A stretch of 42,250 bases of DNA from Alphaproteobacteria bacterium 65-37 (GTDB lineage: Bacteria > Pseudomonadota > Alphaproteobacteria > Reyranellales > Reyranellaceae): assembly GCA_001897995.1 (NCBI GenBank), contig MKRV01000010.1, positions 1-42,250 of the forward strand, read 5' to 3'. Numbering within the stretch: the stretch's first letter is position 1; the number at the start of each line of letters is the position of its first letter. The notes under the pieces were generated by a model. The model saw only the letters and a program-made list of their open reading frames with translations. It did not search any database and was not told where the DNA came from. Below are positions 6,409-15,170 of this stretch, piece after piece. A program made the translations under genes and the position numbers.

Positions 6409-9400
6409 AACAGCTTCATCCGGAAGCAGCCGTCCATGACGTAAGCGTAGACGTGCAGATGGTAGTCGGCCTGGTTTTCGGCCGCGACAGTGTCCGGCAG
6501 GTCCATCAGGGAAGGCGCCGTCGGCTGAAACAGCGCTCCGTCGTAATTCTCCTCCCAGACGTCGCCGATATATTGAAACAGCGTCCTCACCTGGTCGAAA
6601 CGGGCGAGGTCGGCGGTGCGCGGATCGTCGGAGAAGTAGCGCAGGGCGCTGTGCGCCAGGCCATTGTCGGGAATTGCGCGATACTGTTCGGCCGTCCGGT
6701 CGAGAACCTTTGCCAGAGCCTCGGCACCTTCGAGTGGGCCCTCGGGCAGGCGCACGGTGATGGGCGTGTGGGTGATGAACCATCCGACTGTTCGCGACAC
6801 GTCGGTGCCGGGAATGCAGGTCTCGCGGCCATGCGCGACCTTGTGAAAGACGAGACTGCGCTGGCCCGACATGCGGTGCGCCGTGAGCGCCAGCCCGGCC
6901 ACGATGGCGTGGATCAGCGTCGTCTGGAAGCCGCCGGCAAGACGGCCCCGGATGGCGTCGACCTCGTCGCGCGACAGGATCTCGAAGCCCAGGAGATCGA
7001 TGTCGCGCTGCAGGGCCGGGGCATCGGCATCGTCTTCCGGAAACGGCTGGACGTCGCGCGCCTGGTCCAGCCAGTAGCTCCATTGCGCGGCCGCTGCCGG
7101 CCCCCGCGCGTAGTCGATGACCCGGTCGACCCATTGATGGTAGGGCGTCGTCGGTGCTGGCAGCGCCGGGCGACGGTCGGCTGCGAGTGCAGTGTAGGCC
7201 GTGCGCAGATCCTCCAGCGTGATCTGCAACGACAGGGCGTCGGTCACGAGCTCGTGCATCGTAAAGAAGAAATGATGATCCGTTCCCGCGGGATCCTCGA
7301 ATAGGCCGACTGTCATGACGGGGCCGGCGGCGATGTCGAGGGAATCATGCAGGCGCGCCACCTGCTGCTCGATGAAACCGAGCCTCGTCCCTTCGTCGCC
7401 GGCCGGCAGCCGCAAGGCATGGACCGGCACGTCAAATACGCCGGGACCGCCTTCGTAGCGTTGGCGGAAATCGCCGTCGGCCGAGCGGTGGAAACGCAGC
7501 CTCAGCGCAGGGTGATGATCGATGACGACGCGGAAAGCCTGCTGCAGGATCGATGGATCGAGCATCGCCGGCAGTCGCGCGATGAACCCGACATTGAACT
7601 TGTCGGGGTTCGGGCGTGCCCAGGTGAAGTAGTAGCGCTGCATCGGGCTGAGCGGCGCCTCGCCGTCGGGCACCGATGTGTCGATCTCGAGGGCCTGGGC
7701 CGTACGAGCGCGGCGGGCCAGCGCTTCGAGTGTCGGATGGTCGTAGAGATCGCGCGGGGTCAGGGCATAGCCCGCCTCCCGTGCGAGGAGGCTGACGCGG
7801 AAGGTGAGCAGGGAATCGCCCCCCAGTTCGAAGAAGTCGTCCGTGACACTGACCGATCTGATGCCGAGTGTGTCGCGCCAGATCCGCACCATCTCCGCCT
7901 CCACGGCATCCCGAGGCGCAACAATGTCCTGACGAACGTCGAAATCGGCCGGCAGGCACAGACTCCTGCGATCGAGCTTGCCGTTGGGCAGGCGTGGCAG
8001 ATCGTCGGCCAGCGGCACGAAGTGGGACGGCACCATGTAAGGCGCGAGTCGTTGGGTGAGGAAGTCGCGCAGCGCCGACACCGGTGGAGCGTCGGCGCCG
8101 GCGCTTGCATTGCGAACATAGAAAGCGACGAGCTGGCGGCCGCCGTCGGTGTCGATGGCGCTGACCGCGCAATCGCGGACCGCGGGATGGGTCGCCAGCG
8201 TGGTCTCGATCTCGCCGGGCTCGATGCGAAAGCCCCGCAGCTTGATCTGGAAATCGCGCCGGCCGATGTAGTCGATCTCGCCGTCGGGACGCAGCGACAC
8301 CAGGTCTCCCGAACGGAACAGCCGGTCATGCTCCGCGTCTGTCGCCGTCGCGAAGGGATTGGCGATGAACTTCTCGGCCGTCAGATCAGGTTTGTTGTGA
8401 TAGCCGCGGGCGAGTCCCGGCCCGGAGACACAAAGCTCACCCGGTTCGCCGACGGCGACCGGCCGCAGCTCTTCGTCGAGCACGTGAATACGCATGCGGC
8501 CGAGTGCCTTGCCGATGGAGACGATCTTGCCCTCGAGGGCCTTCGGGCCGACCACGCAGCACGTGGCATCGGCCGCCATCTCCGAGGAGCCATAGAGGTT
8601 GAGCACGGTGGCGTTCGGCGCGAGCTCACCGATGCGCCCGCCGAGGCTGCTGGGCAAGAGTTCGCCGGATGAGGTGACGTAGCGCAGGGCATCGAGGCGC
8701 ACGCCGGTATGGCGCGCAGCGTCGATCAGGGCTGCCAGGAGCGACGGCACGACGATGATCCGGGTAACGCGCCGCTTGGCCAGCAAGTCGAGAAGCGCCA
8801 GAGGATCGCGCGCCGTAGTATCGTCGGCGATGACGCTGGGGATGCCCTTCAGCAGGCCGCCGAACATCTCCCAGACCGAATCGACGAAGTTCAGAGCGGT
8901 CTTGCTGCAGCACAGCTCGTCGGCAGCGAAGGGAAATGTCTCCCACATCCAGTCGAACCGGCTGAGCATGGCGCGATGAGGTCCGAGGACGCCCTTGGGG
9001 GTACCTGTCGAGCCGGACGTATAGAAGACATAGGCCAAGGGATCGGCACTTTGCCCGGTCATGCGCCTGTCCGGCCGCGCCTGTCCTGCCGGCGATTCCG
9101 TTGCCAGGATCTCGTCGAGGCAGAGAGCTGCCGCCTTGGACTCCGCCAGGAACGGGAGTTTCCCGAGCAGCGCCCGTGTCGTGAGCACCGACGGCGCCGC
9201 CGTGTCTTCGAGCATGAACTGCAGCCGGCTTGCGGGATAGGACGGATCGAGCGGAACCCAGGCGCCCCCGGCCTTGAGGATGCCCAGGGCGCTGGCTGTC
9301 GCCTCGATGCCGCGTCCCAGGGCCAGGCCGATCATCGTGTCAGCCGGCAAGCTCGCATCGGCCGGCAGGCCTCGGCTCGCCAGGATGGCCTGCGCGATGC

Positions 9401-9524
9401 GCTCGGCGGCGTGATCCAGCTCGGCAAAGCTCATCTGCCGCTCGCCGTCGTACAAAGCGGCAGCTTGCGGCGTGCGGTCAGCCGCCTCTTCGAAGAGGCG
9501 ATGGATCAGGGGAGGTGTCGGCAC
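6324..9524 (-). CDS. Single-module NRPS: adenylation (beta-alanine-type code), carrier, degenerate epimerisation/condensation domain
   Basis: 1066 residues. The adenylation domain covers about 1-525: YVFYTSGSTGTPKGV (165-179), NLYGSSE (309-315), RLFRSGDL, YIGRRDFQIKLRGFRIEPGEIE and LPNGKLDRR with Lys516. The specificity positions I read are V214, D215, W218, I257, V283, S285, L310, A318, D319 and K516. This is close to the published beta-alanine code (VDWVISLADK, recalled). The carrier domain has its phosphopantetheine Ser571 in ELGGDSL. Residues 620-1060 form a condensation-superfamily domain with epimerase-like motifs (PMQRYYF, HGRE, SRTVGWF, IPDNGLAHSALRY), but HHxxxDG is HELVTDA (His757, Glu758). 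There is no thioesterase. The GTG start at 9524 has AAGGAG 8 bases upstream and lies 3 bases after the efflux gene stop. Confidence 0.92.
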   Translation of the reverse strand: MPTPPLIHRLFEEAADRTPQAAALYDGERQMSFAELDHAAERIAQAILASRGLPADASLPADTMIGLALGRGIEATASALGILKAGGAWVPLDPSYPASRLQFMLEDTAAPSVLTTRALLGKLPFLAESKAAALCLDEILATESPAGQARPDRRMTGQSADPLAYVFYTSGSTGTPKGVLGPHRAMLSRFDWMWETFPFAADELCCSKTALNFVDSVWEMFGGLLKGIPSVIADDTTARDPLALLDLLAKRRVTRIIVVPSLLAALIDAARHTGVRLDALRYVTSSGELLPSSLGGRIGELAPNATVLNLYGSSEMAADATCCVVGPKALEGKIVSIGKALGRMRIHVLDEELRPVAVGEPGELCVSGPGLARGYHNKPDLTAEKFIANPFATATDAEHDRLFRSGDLVSLRPDGEIDYIGRRDFQIKLRGFRIEPGEIETTLATHPAVRDCAVSAIDTDGGRQLVAFYVRNASAGADAPPVSALRDFLTQRLAPYMVPSHFVPLADDLPRLPNGKLDRRSLCLPADFDVRQDIVAPRDAVEAEMVRIWRDTLGIRSVSVTDDFFELGGDSLLTFRVSLLAREAGYALTPRDLYDHPTLEALARRARTAQALEIDTSVPDGEAPLSPMQRYYFTWARPNPDKFNVGFIARLPAMLDPSILQQAFRVVIDHHPALRLRFHRSADGDFRQRYEGGPGVFDVPVHALRLPAGDEGTRLGFIEQQVARLHDSLDIAAGPVMTVGLFEDPAGTDHHFFFTMHELVTDALSLQITLEDLRTAYTALAADRRPALPAPTTPYHQWVDRVIDYARGPAAAAQWSYWLDQARDVQPFPEDDADAPALQRDIDLLGFEILSRDEVDAIRGRLAGGFQTTLIHAIVAGLALTAHRMSGQRSLVFHKVAHGRETCIPGTDVSRTVGWFITHTPITVRLPEGPLEGAEALAKVLDRTAEQYRAIPDNGLAHSALRYFSDDPRTADLARFDQVRTLFQYIGDVWEENYDGALFQPTAPSLMDLPDTVAAENQADYHLHVYAYVMDGCFRMKLFYTRPNHRRGSIERMASLMRETMRGMLL

Positions 9525-9527
9525 CGG

Positions 9528-10784
9528 TCATTCTCCTTGGAGCTGCGCAGCCGGTCGTGCGGATCGCATCGTGGCCAGGCCTGCGCTCGCGACCATGGCG
9601 ACAAGGGCGAGCACGAATGGCGCTCTGTAATCCAGGCCGCTCAGCACGCCGGCGACGATCGACGATCCGCCCCAGGCCAGCGCCGTGACGGAAATGGAAA
9701 TCCCCAGGATCCAGCCCTGGCGATCGCTTTCGACGGCATCGGAGAACTGCGTGATGATCGCGCCGTAGGCGATCGACACGACGGTCGCGATGGGGAAGGC
9801 GATGGCCCACTGCACGGCGAGATCGTGCGACCAGAACGACACGACCATGAGGGCGGCGGTGCCCCAGAGGCTCCAGGCGGCGATCGTGCGTGCCGCGACG
9901 CGCTTCTGCAGCCAGGGCAGGCAAAGGCCATAGGCGGCGCAGAAGCCCACGCCCAGCAGGCCCATCATCAGCGAGACCGTACCGGTATCGAGGTCGAAGC
10001 GTTCGAACAGGAGGGATGGCAGAAACAGGAAATAGGCACCCCATGCCACCTGCATGCAGGCGAATATCGCCACGACGCGGCGGATCACCGGATCGGCAAG
10101 GGCTGCCCGGAAGCCGCGCACGCCCATCAGCAGGTCGACGTCCCCAAGGCGCAGGCGCTGCACGGAGGGGCGGGCGGGCTCGCGGTACCAGATCAGGATC
10201 AGCGCCACTGCCAGCAAGGCGAGCAGCGCGGTGATGCCGATCGGTATCGTGAAGTCGACCACGGTCGGCCGTTCGGCGTACGCCATGGCGCCGCCGATCA
10301 ACGGTCCCAGGATGAAGCCGACCGAAGAGGCGAACAGGCAGAGACTGAGCGCCAAGGGCTTTGTCGCCTCGTCGCTCTGATCGACGGCGGCGGCCTGGGC
10401 CACCGCCTGACTGCCCGCCATGGCGCCACCCAGGATGCGCCCGAGCAGCAGGAGGGCGACGATGTCGAACAGGATGGCGCCGCCGATCAGCACGAAGCTT
10501 GCCGCCACCCCGGCGAGACAGACGACCAGGACCGGACGCCGGCCGATGCGATCCGATATCTCGCCGAGCACCGGCGCCATGTAGAGCATCATCAGTTCGA
10601 AGGCGCCTAGCGCGACGCCGTAGACGATATAGCGGATGCTCTGGCTCTGGCCCGCCATGAGAAGCGGCGCATCGCTCACGAGTGCGGCCGCAAGAACCGG
10701 CACGACGATCGTGTAGCTGATGCTGTCGATCAGGATCGCGGCCAGCAGTGGAACCAGGCGGACGATGAAGCGCACGGTCGTCAC
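9528..10784 (-). CDS. MFS efflux transporter (Tet/multidrug type)
   Basis: 418 residues with about 12 membrane helices. The family motif A after helix 2 is visible as LGEISDRIGRRPVL. Helix 5 carries GFILGPLIGGAMA, the G-x-x-x-G-P-x-x-G-G antiporter motif C that is typical of proton-driven drug exporters and absent from sugar importers. The start is a GTG at 10784, and the Shine-Dalgarno GGAGGGAAGGG lies partly inside a hairpin. It is the gene immediately upstream of the NRPS (3-base gap), which argues that it exports the NRPS-linked product or gives self-resistance. That role is inferred from context only. Confidence 0.87.
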   Translation of the reverse strand: MTTVRFIVRLVPLLAAILIDSISYTIVVPVLAAALVSDAPLLMAGQSQSIRYIVYGVALGAFELMMLYMAPVLGEISDRIGRRPVLVVCLAGVAASFVLIGGAILFDIVALLLLGRILGGAMAGSQAVAQAAAVDQSDEATKPLALSLCLFASSVGFILGPLIGGAMAYAERPTVVDFTIPIGITALLALLAVALILIWYREPARPSVQRLRLGDVDLLMGVRGFRAALADPVIRRVVAIFACMQVAWGAYFLFLPSLLFERFDLDTGTVSLMMGLLGVGFCAAYGLCLPWLQKRVAARTIAAWSLWGTAALMVVSFWSHDLAVQWAIAFPIATVVSIAYGAIITQFSDAVESDRQGWILGISISVTALAWGGSSIVAGVLSGLDYRAPFVLALVAMVASAGLATMRSARPAAQLQGE

Positions 10785-10793
10785 GGCGCCCTT

Positions 10794-10820
10794 CCCTCCG
10801 GATGGCGTCTTTCCGGAGGG
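10794..10820 (-). promoter_or_regulatory. Intercistronic hairpin covering the Shine-Dalgarno of the efflux gene
   Basis: On the minus strand CCCTCCGGA (10820-10812) pairs with TCCGGAGGG (10802-10794), a 9-bp perfect stem with a 9-base loop. The 3' arm contains GGAGGG, the best ribosome site for the GTG start at 10784, so folding would mask it; a second AAGGG lies just outside the stem. The hairpin could act as a translational gate or partial terminator separating the sugar genes from the efflux/NRPS pair. Confidence 0.5.
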
Positions 10821-10861
10821 CTCAGCCTGCTGGCCTTGCGACGCGCGTCAGCCGTCACGTC

Positions 10862-12241
10862 TCAAGCGGTTCGCGGGGCGGCGACCGCTTCGTTGCGCCG
10901 CATCGCGCCCAGGGCCTGCCCCGACATGAGATGCCGTTCGATCGCTTCCAGGGAATGCCCGGTGGTTTCCGGCACGCGCGTCAGCGTGAAGGCGATGCCG
11001 CCCAGGCAGATGACCGCGAACACCGTGAAGGTGAAGGCCAGGCCCGGACCGGCCAGCATGAGCGGAAAGGCAAAGACGACCAGGAAGTTGAAGCCCCAGT
11101 TGCTGAGCGACGCCATGCTCATGCCCGGACCGCGCACCCGCAGCGGGAAGATCTCCGACATCAGCAGATGCGGCAGCGGACCGACGGCGATCGCAAAGGA
11201 TGCGATGTAGAGCAGCAGCATGGCGATGATGATCCAGGACGGCACCGCCCCCGGGAAGACCACGCCCAGGGCAATCACCAGCATGGTGAAGGCCGTGCCG
11301 AGGAAGCCGATGACCAGCAGCGGCCGCCGGCCGACCCGGTCGATCAGGAACATCGCGACGATGGTCGTGAGCACGTTCACCGTCCCGATGCCGACCGTGG
11401 CCAGCATCTGGGTGTTGGCGCTGTCGAAGCCGGCATGATTGAAGATTTCGGGCGCGTAGTAGATCACGGCATTGATGCCGCTCAACTGCTGCAGGAAGAA
11501 CAGGCCGACACCGACGATCAGCGCCGGCCGGATCGACGGCTCGAGCAGTGCGCTGTAGCCGACCCGCTGGCCGGCCTCTTCCTTGGCCGTGCGGACCATC
11601 TCGGTGAGCTCGCGATCGACGTCCCAACCCGGACCGCGCAGCCGGCCGAGGCCGGCGCGGGCCTTGTCGGTGAAGCCCTTGAGCACCAGCCAGCGCGGCG
11701 ACTCCGGCAGGAAGGCGAGCCCGACCAGGAAAAGCGCGCCGGGGACGACGCCGAGGCCGAACATCACGCGCCAAGTGCCGTCGCCGGCGATCATCAGGCC
11801 GGTGAGATAGGACATGAGAATGCCGACGGTGATCGCGAGCTGGTAGGTGGAGACCAGGGCACCGCGAATGGCGAGCGGGGCGCATTCGGCGATGTAGAGC
11901 GGGGCGGCGACGGCCGCCATGCCGATCGCGAGGCCGAGCACGAAGCGGGCGACGATCAGCATCCAGACCGCCGATATGCTGGCGGCCACCAGGGCGCCGA
12001 CCATGAACAGGGCGGCCGCCGCCATCAGCACGGAGCGCCGCCCGAACCGGTCGGTGATCCGGCCGGCCACGCTGGCCGCGACCAGGGCGCCGAGCGGCAC
12101 GGCCGCCGTCATGAAGCCGCCGACCAGCGGCCCCATGGGGAAGTCCTTGTCGAGGGAGGCTCGCGCGACGGCGATCACGCCCTCGTCGTAACCGAACAGG
12201 AAGCCGGCGATCGCCGCGACAAAGGCCAGGAAATAGATCAT
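10862..12241 (-). CDS. Sugar porter family MFS transporter
   Basis: A 459-residue inner-membrane sugar:proton symporter with 12 helices. Diagnostic sugar porter motifs are present: GRITDRFGRR after helix 2, PESPRWLV in the central loop, QQLSGINAVIYYAPEIF in helix 7, DRVGRRPLLV after helix 8, and VPETTGHSLEAIE at the end of helix 12. The QQLSGIN segment contacts hexose in characterised relatives, so a hexose such as glucose is likely. The ATG at 12241 begins right at the first helix (MIYFLAFVAAIAGFLFGYDEG). It lies 36 bases downstream of the OprB-type porin, which would supply the sugar across the outer membrane. It is the second sugar porter in the same run of genes. Confidence 0.93.
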   Translation of the reverse strand: MIYFLAFVAAIAGFLFGYDEGVIAVARASLDKDFPMGPLVGGFMTAAVPLGALVAASVAGRITDRFGRRSVLMAAAALFMVGALVAASISAVWMLIVARFVLGLAIGMAAVAAPLYIAECAPLAIRGALVSTYQLAITVGILMSYLTGLMIAGDGTWRVMFGLGVVPGALFLVGLAFLPESPRWLVLKGFTDKARAGLGRLRGPGWDVDRELTEMVRTAKEEAGQRVGYSALLEPSIRPALIVGVGLFFLQQLSGINAVIYYAPEIFNHAGFDSANTQMLATVGIGTVNVLTTIVAMFLIDRVGRRPLLVIGFLGTAFTMLVIALGVVFPGAVPSWIIIAMLLLYIASFAIAVGPLPHLLMSEIFPLRVRGPGMSMASLSNWGFNFLVVFAFPLMLAGPGLAFTFTVFAVICLGGIAFTLTRVPETTGHSLEAIERHLMSGQALGAMRRNEAVAAPRTA

Positions 12242-12277
12242 GGGAGGGCTCGCTGTTTGATGAATCGGCGCATCACG

Positions 12278-13585
12278 TCAAAAACTGATCAGGCTCTTGA
12301 GACCGAACACGACAATGTTGGCGTTCTGGTAGCTGGCACCCGGCGTGGCGATGTACTGGACGTTCGGCCGGATGAGCAGGCCGGGCACCGGCGCGATGGT
12401 GTAGAAGAGCTCCATGACGTACTCGGAGTTCCTGACCGGCACTGGTCCGAGCCCCATGGCATTCTGCAGGTTCTGCAGGTCGGTCAGCCGGTTGTTGACC
12501 TGGGTCGTGCCGGCAGCGAAGCCGATGGAATCGTGCGGTCGCGAGCTGAACGGTCCGGTGTAGATAAGTCCGCCGGCGATCTGAAAGCTGGTTGCCGAGG
12601 TCGCGCCGTCGGCGACCGCGGCGTTCAGGAACAGTTTCAGGCCGGCATTCACGTCGTCCGAGCTGTTGCGCGTGACCTGCTGCTGGAAGGTCAGGTAGCC
12701 GCCATAGAGGCCGCGCCGCTGCATGGCGGGATCGCCCGTCAAGGCGGCGAGGTTGCCGTTTACGTCGAGAACCAGGTCGTTCAGCGCCGACGTCGAATAC
12801 CAGGCGCCGACCTTGTAGCTGCCCGGCAGGCGGCCGTTGTCGAAGGTCGGCAGCCAGGCCAGCTCGAACGGCAGCAGCACGCCGGTCGAGCCGGAGTACC
12901 AGACCGGCCAGAGCTTGTTTTCGTAGCCGAGATACTGGTCGTTCTGGTCGTAGGCGCCGGCCTGGACGTAGCCGAAGCCGTCGATCGCCACCCTGACACG
13001 CGCGCCCCACTGGCTGATCGGCCAGTTGTAGATGTAGTTGCCGACGAGGTTGCCGGGCTGTGAGCCGCAGAAGGTGAGATTCTGGAAGTCGCAGGAGAAG
13101 ACGGCGAAGGAGTCGCCCATCGACGACCGGCCCCAGCGCAGATTGATCAGATCGTTGAAGAAGCGGTGCTCGAGGTAGAATTGCGTCAGCCGCACGGTCT
13201 GCCCGCGACCGTAGACCTCCTGCACGAGCTGCAGCGTGTCGAGGCCGGCATCGTCGACCAGGTTCCGGCCGGCGCGCTCGGTATAGGTTATCTGCAGCAG
13301 CGAGTTCGGCAGGGTGATCAGCTTCTCGAGATCCAGGGTCGCGCCGACGGAAACCTGGTCGGTATAGGTGGCAAGGTGCTTGGTGCCACCGACGGGGTTG
13401 TAGCCCACCTCGCTGACATAGGTGATCTGGAAGTCGACGCCCTTCTCGTAGAGGTGTGTCCGGAACCCGCCCCAGTCGCCGAGCAGCCACGGCTGCGACG
13501 GTGGCGGCGGCTTCTGGGCATAGGCTGCGCTAGCGGCGAGCAGCCCTGCGACGATCGTGAGTAGTATTGTGCCTACGCGCCGCAC
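12278..13585 (-). CDS. OprB-type carbohydrate-selective outer-membrane porin
   Basis: 435 residues from the GTG at 13585. That codon has GGGGGA five bases upstream and is followed by a proper signal peptide (RRVGTILLTIVAGLLAASAAYAQ). A longer ATG reading from 13687 would place about 34 residues ahead of the signal and overlap the preceding gene, so it is rejected. The mature start PWLLGDWGGFRTHLYEKGVDFQITYVSEVGYNP is the classic OprB opening. Alternating amphipathic beta strands continue to a C-terminal Phe (SLISF), the usual signal for outer-membrane insertion. Family members are glucose/carbohydrate porins. It lies between the oxidoreductase and the sugar porter genes in the same orientation. 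Confidence 0.92.
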   Translation of the reverse strand: MRRVGTILLTIVAGLLAASAAYAQKPPPPSQPWLLGDWGGFRTHLYEKGVDFQITYVSEVGYNPVGGTKHLATYTDQVSVGATLDLEKLITLPNSLLQITYTERAGRNLVDDAGLDTLQLVQEVYGRGQTVRLTQFYLEHRFFNDLINLRWGRSSMGDSFAVFSCDFQNLTFCGSQPGNLVGNYIYNWPISQWGARVRVAIDGFGYVQAGAYDQNDQYLGYENKLWPVWYSGSTGVLLPFELAWLPTFDNGRLPGSYKVGAWYSTSALNDLVLDVNGNLAALTGDPAMQRRGLYGGYLTFQQQVTRNSSDDVNAGLKLFLNAAVADGATSATSFQIAGGLIYTGPFSSRPHDSIGFAAGTTQVNNRLTDLQNLQNAMGLGPVPVRNSEYVMELFYTIAPVPGLLIRPNVQYIATPGASYQNANIVVFGLKSLISF

Positions 13586-13652
13586 GATTTCCCCCAACTC
13601 CAACCAAACGCTTCGACAGTCCGTTGAATCGAACGGCCGCTCCGAATCCGCA

Positions 13653-13676
13653 ATGGCGGCGCTATTGCGCCGCCAT
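13653..13676. other. Hairpin spanning the stop codon of the GMC oxidoreductase gene
   Basis: ATGGCGGCGC (13653-13662) pairs perfectly with GCGCCGCCAT (13667-13676) around a four-base TATT loop, and the TAG stop of the oxidoreductase lies at the loop edge. There is no T tract. A ten-bp GC-rich stem at a gene boundary within an operon usually stabilises the upstream message or reduces read-through, here ahead of the porin. Confidence 0.4.
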
Positions 13677-15170
13677 CGCCGTCTCATTGGTTTCCATCCC
13701 GGCGGCCAGTCGGGACGCGTTGCGCAACGCGACGGCGGTGATCGTCAGATAGGAATTGGCGCTGCCCTGGTGCGGCCAGATGGCGGCGTCGGCGCAGCTC
13801 AGGTTGGCGATCCGCCAGAAGCGGCCGTAGGGATCGGTCACCGACGACGCCTGGTCGCGGCCCATGCGCAGGCCGCCGAACTCGTGCAGGGCCGAACCCG
13901 CGGCATTCTCCTCGGTGCGGACGAGCTTGCCGCCCAGCCCGGCGGCAACGTCCGCCGTGAACTGCGCCATCTCGGCGAGGGTCTTGGTATCGCCGGGACT
14001 GCGATCGTTGACGATGCAGTAGTCCGTCTTCGCCTTGCCGTCGCCGCACAGCACCATGCGCCCGGCCTCTTCGGCTTTGCTGATGCCGAAGCAGTAGAAC
14101 AGGACGTAGCGGCCGTTGGCGTCGCCGTCGAGGTAGCAAGTCGCGTGCAGCGGACTGTACCAGGTCTCCTGGAACATGCCCTGGAGCTGGGCGTGGAAGG
14201 GCCGGTCCTTGGTCGGCGGAATGAAGATGTAGAGCGACTTCTCCCGCAGCGGCTCGGGCAGCTCGAGCACGGCCTGACGGAAGAGATGATCGCCCATGTA
14301 GCGCCCGACCAGGGGATCGACGTCGGCTAGGCCGGACGCCATGGCCAGCCGGGTCGACTGCATACAGCCTCCGGCCAGCACGAAATGGCGGGCTGCAATG
14401 GCAAAGGTCTGGCCGGTCCGGTCCCGCACCGTGACGGCGCTGACGACCTTGCCGTCATGCACGAGCTCCAGCACTTCCGTCTCGGCGGCCAGCGACAGGC
14501 GGGCGCCGTTCTCGATGCGGCCGAAATGCGGGCAGCGCAGCAGCCGGGAAACCGAGGAATCGAACCCGAGTGACATGCGCCCGCCGTGGACCGCGCGCGT
14601 GTCGATGCAAAGCGGCGCATGGGTCGCGGGAATGCCGCTGGACGTAAGGCGCGCCAGCAGACGCTCCTGCGCGGCATGGGTCATGAAGGGCGGCGCAGCG
14701 TTGTCGCCGTCGCCGCCGGACATGCCGATCAGCTGCTCGGCCCGAACGTACCACGAGCGCATTTCGTCGGCGTCGTACGGCCAGTCGGCGAAGTCCTCGT
14801 CGCGGAAGCGCGGCGTGCAGCCGCCCCAGAACACCGTGCGGCCGCCAACGATCGACCAGGCGTTGTTGTTGGTCTTGGCCGTCCGCGCCTGCGCGGCCGG
14901 CAGGTCCTTCTCCGACGTCCAGAGCGTGCCGAAGCGCACGAGGTCGTGGATCTGGGGGACGATATCCTCCCGGTTGGCGAACGGGCCGGAGCCGACATGC
15001 TCGGTCAACACCAGCGGGCCGGCCTCCAGGATGGCGACCCTGAGGCCGCGCTCGGCCAGTTCGATGGCGGTGGTGACACCGCTCGTGCCGCTGCCGATGA
15101 CCAGGCAATCGACGGCGGCGTCGGCGATGGCGCGTGCATCGCTCAGCAGGATGGGAGCAAGCGGGTGCAT
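13662..15170 (-). CDS. GMC-family FAD-dependent sugar/alcohol oxidoreductase
   Basis: 502 residues. The FAD-binding Rossmann motif is at residues 23-51 (CLVIGSGTSGVTTAIELAERG, then VAILEAG). A second FAD contact region is the N-terminal GGRTVFWGG element. The GMC C-terminal domain carries HEFGGLRMG and the active-site segment AAIWPHQGSANSYLTITAVALRNASRLA, with the expected His and Asn. Relatives oxidise alcohols of sugars; some act on glucosides at C3 and others on aminoglycoside 6'-hydroxyls. There is no Tat or Sec signal, so it acts in the cytoplasm. The start overlaps the stop of the aminotransferase gene as TGATG. That coupling suggests a two-step conversion of a hydroxyl to an amine on the same substrate. 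Confidence 0.9.
   Translation of the reverse strand: MHPLAPILLSDARAIADAAVDCLVIGSGTSGVTTAIELAERGLRVAILEAGPLVLTEHVGSGPFANREDIVPQIHDLVRFGTLWTSEKDLPAAQARTAKTNNNAWSIVGGRTVFWGGCTPRFRDEDFADWPYDADEMRSWYVRAEQLIGMSGGDGDNAAPPFMTHAAQERLLARLTSSGIPATHAPLCIDTRAVHGGRMSLGFDSSVSRLLRCPHFGRIENGARLSLAAETEVLELVHDGKVVSAVTVRDRTGQTFAIAARHFVLAGGCMQSTRLAMASGLADVDPLVGRYMGDHLFRQAVLELPEPLREKSLYIFIPPTKDRPFHAQLQGMFQETWYSPLHATCYLDGDANGRYVLFYCFGISKAEEAGRMVLCGDGKAKTDYCIVNDRSPGDTKTLAEMAQFTADVAAGLGGKLVRTEENAAGSALHEFGGLRMGRDQASSVTDPYGRFWRIANLSCADAAIWPHQGSANSYLTITAVALRNASRLAAGMETNETAMAAQ

Noticed and set aside
8709..10610. Long plus-strand open frame (633 codons) opposite the NRPS and efflux genes
   Set aside because: Composition is Arg/Gly/His/Asp-rich with no domain; it is the antisense shadow of two well-supported genes in GC-rich DNA.
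10802..13063. Long plus-strand open frame (753 codons) opposite the sugar porter and porin
   Set aside because: Low-complexity charged sequence with no motif; antisense of clear transporter and porin genes.
13586..13687. Upstream ATG start for the OprB porin
   Set aside because: It would put about 34 charged residues before the signal peptide and overlap the oxidoreductase gene; the GTG at 13585 has a better ribosome site.
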